Assembly: GCA_021778975.1 (NCBI GenBank)
Contig: JAJYBO010000161.1
Span: 1 to 6,727, forward strand
Direction of reading: 5' to 3'
From: Deltaproteobacteria bacterium
GTDB lineage: Bacteria > Desulfobacterota > Desulfobacteria > Desulfobacterales > Desulfatirhabdiaceae
Length of the DNA stretch: 6,727 nt
Under the pieces are notes generated by a model, which was not told where the DNA came from, made no database searches, and saw nothing but the letters and a program-made list of their open reading frames with translations. How positions within the stretch are numbered: position 1 is the stretch's first letter; each line of letters opens with the position of its first letter. A program made the position numbers and the translations under genes. Positions 5,756-6,727 of the stretch are shown piece after piece.

Positions 5756-6052
5756 ATGGCATCCAGCTTTCACATAACGGTAACGCCCAATAAAAATGCC
5801 CTGTACATCCAGATTCAGGGGGGATTCGACGGATCTTCCGCCCAGCAATTGTTGTACACACTCAAACAATACATGGATCATACGTCCAGGGTCATCATCA
5901 ACACCGACAACATTTCCTATTTCGACACGCTGGGGGTGAACCTTCTCCGCTACCGTATTGGAACGGTGACAACATCCACAACACGGATGACATTCATTGG
6001 TGACAACGCATCCATCTTTCAATCCATCACGCCATCCTGGCATTGCCAGTGA
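5756..6052 (+). CDS. Small STAS-domain protein (anti-sigma-factor-antagonist-like)
   Basis: This 98-residue cytoplasmic protein consists of little more than one STAS domain. It has the alternating strands and the GGFDGSSAQQLLYTL turn-helix (22-36) of SpoIIAA-like proteins. It then has VIINTDNISYFDTLGVNLLRYRI (46-68), the usual strand-loop-helix around the phosphorylation site. Asp57-Thr58-Leu59-Gly60 aligns with Asp57-Ser58-Ser59-Gly60 of B. subtilis SpoIIAA, so Thr58 takes the phospho-acceptor position. In SpoIIAA-type systems this residue is phosphorylated by a partner kinase and controls partner binding. No kinase or phosphatase gene is visible. GAGGTG at 5745-5750, five bases before ATG, supports the start. 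The CBS-ACT gene begins 30 bases downstream, probably in the same transcript from the sigma-54 promoter. Divergence leaves the partner and role unknown. Confidence 0.65.
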   Translation: MASSFHITVTPNKNALYIQIQGGFDGSSAQQLLYTLKQYMDHTSRVIINTDNISYFDTLGVNLLRYRIGTVTTSTTRMTFIGDNASIFQSITPSWHCQ

Positions 6053-6082
6053 TGACGCGTACAGCATCAAAGGAGGCCGTAT

Positions 6083-6727
6083 ATGCTGGTGCAAAACTGG
6101 ATGAGCCAACCCGCCATCACAATTGACAGCACAGAATCCATGCAGGAAGCCATCACGCGGATGAAGTCTCATCGCATTTCCATGCTTCCGGTCATGGAAA
6201 AAGGGAATCTGATCGGCATTGTAACGGACCGGGATCTGAAAAGAGCCTCGGCGTCAGACGCCACATCTCTCGAAATTCACGAACTGCTTTACCTGCTCTC
6301 GACCATCAAAATCAAGGATATCATGTCCCCTGATCCAATTTGCGTTCCGCCGGACTTCACGGTCGAAGAAACGGCGGAACTGTTGATGCACCACAATATT
6401 TCCGGAGTTCCGGTGGTGGATTGGGACAAAGGACTTGTGGGCGTCATCACCCATACCGATCTCTTCAGGGTTATTGTCTCGCTGACCGGCATTGGAAAAC
6501 GAGGGATTCAGTTCGCTTTCTGTCTGGAAGACCGCCCGGGATCCATTCTGGAGATATCTCAGATCATCCGCCGGTTCAAAGCCCGCATGGCCAGTATTCT
6601 AACGTCTTATGAAAAAGCGCCTCAGGGCTTTCGCCATGTCTATATCCGAATTTACGATCTGGATCGCCGGCAACTGGACCCCCTGAAATCCGCTCTAAAA
6701 GAAAAAGCGACGTTGATGTACATGGTG
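6083..6727 (+). CDS. AcuB-like CBS-CBS-ACT regulatory protein, 3' end cut by window
   Basis: The frame begins at ATG 6083 behind a very strong ribosome site, AAAGGAGG at 6069-6076 (six-base spacing), and stays open to the right edge, giving 215 residues without a stop. CBS 1 is about residues 5-55 (MLVQNWMSQPAITI; LIGIVTDRDLKRAS) and CBS 2 about 77-131 (KDIMSPDPICV; GVPVV; GVITHTDLFRV). An ACT domain starts near 141 (FAFCLEDRPGSILEISQIIRR). The linker SLEIHELLYLLS is typical of AcuB-type proteins. Paired CBS domains usually bind adenine nucleotides, and ACT domains usually bind amino acids or other small ligands, so this is probably a cytoplasmic energy or metabolite sensor. AcuB in Bacillus sits with acetoin genes, but none are seen here, so I give no gene name. 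Only the last few residues are probably missing. Confidence 0.85.
   Translation, partial: MLVQNWMSQPAITIDSTESMQEAITRMKSHRISMLPVMEKGNLIGIVTDRDLKRASASDATSLEIHELLYLLSTIKIKDIMSPDPICVPPDFTVEETAELLMHHNISGVPVVDWDKGLVGVITHTDLFRVIVSLTGIGKRGIQFAFCLEDRPGSILEISQIIRRFKARMASILTSYEKAPQGFRHVYIRIYDLDRRQLDPLKSALKEKATLMYMV

Overview
The window looks like chromosomal DNA from a free-living bacterium of moderate G+C content. A desulfobacterial (sulfate-reducing or syntrophic Desulfobacterota) host is my best guess. It rests on the pairing of a YaaH/SatP-type acid transporter with a PrpE-type acyl-CoA ligase, an AcuB-like CBS-CBS-ACT protein, and a sigma-54-type promoter. No rRNA or other taxonomic marker is present, so this is inference.

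Layout from left to right. (1) Positions 1-185 hold the C-terminal end of a GPR1/FUN34/YaaH (SatP-like) short-chain carboxylate transporter. (2) Positions 186-457 are non-coding but highly structured: a large nested inverted repeat (203-308), then a leader with mutually exclusive stems (342-419). (3) Positions 458-2359 encode a full-length propionyl-CoA synthetase (PrpE type). Transporter plus ligase form an uptake-and-activation pair for propionate or acetate. (4) Positions 2360-2496 separate convergent genes and carry two perfect 9-bp hairpins. (5) asnS, asparaginyl-tRNA synthetase, lies on the minus strand (2497-3879). Its leader has two abutting hairpins, and a likely promoter sits near 3961-3989. 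(6) Diverging from asnS is a YefM/YoeB toxin-antitoxin pair (4021-4531). The antitoxin is intact in length but lacks both arginines that match the DNA-contacting residues of E. coli YefM. The toxin is broken by what looks like a one-base deletion. (7) Twenty bases further on is a 329-residue protein with an AhpF-N-like double thioredoxin fold (CPFC) joined to HEAT-like repeats (4552-5541). (8) Positions 5542-5755 are non-coding and contain, in order, a 7-bp inverted repeat, an IHF-like site and a near-consensus sigma-54 promoter. They lead into (9) a small STAS-domain protein (5756-6052) and (10) an AcuB-like CBS-CBS-ACT regulator that runs off the right edge (6083-6727).

The genes form several small units rather than one pathway: carboxylate uptake/activation, a housekeeping tRNA synthetase, a decaying toxin-antitoxin locus followed by a redox/HEAT protein, and a sigma-54-controlled STAS plus CBS-ACT signalling pair. 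I found no phage, CRISPR array, insertion sequence or RNA gene. The most interesting material is the sigma-54 promoter region, the broken toxin-antitoxin pair and the structured DNA ahead of prpE. None of it amounts to a clearly new system.
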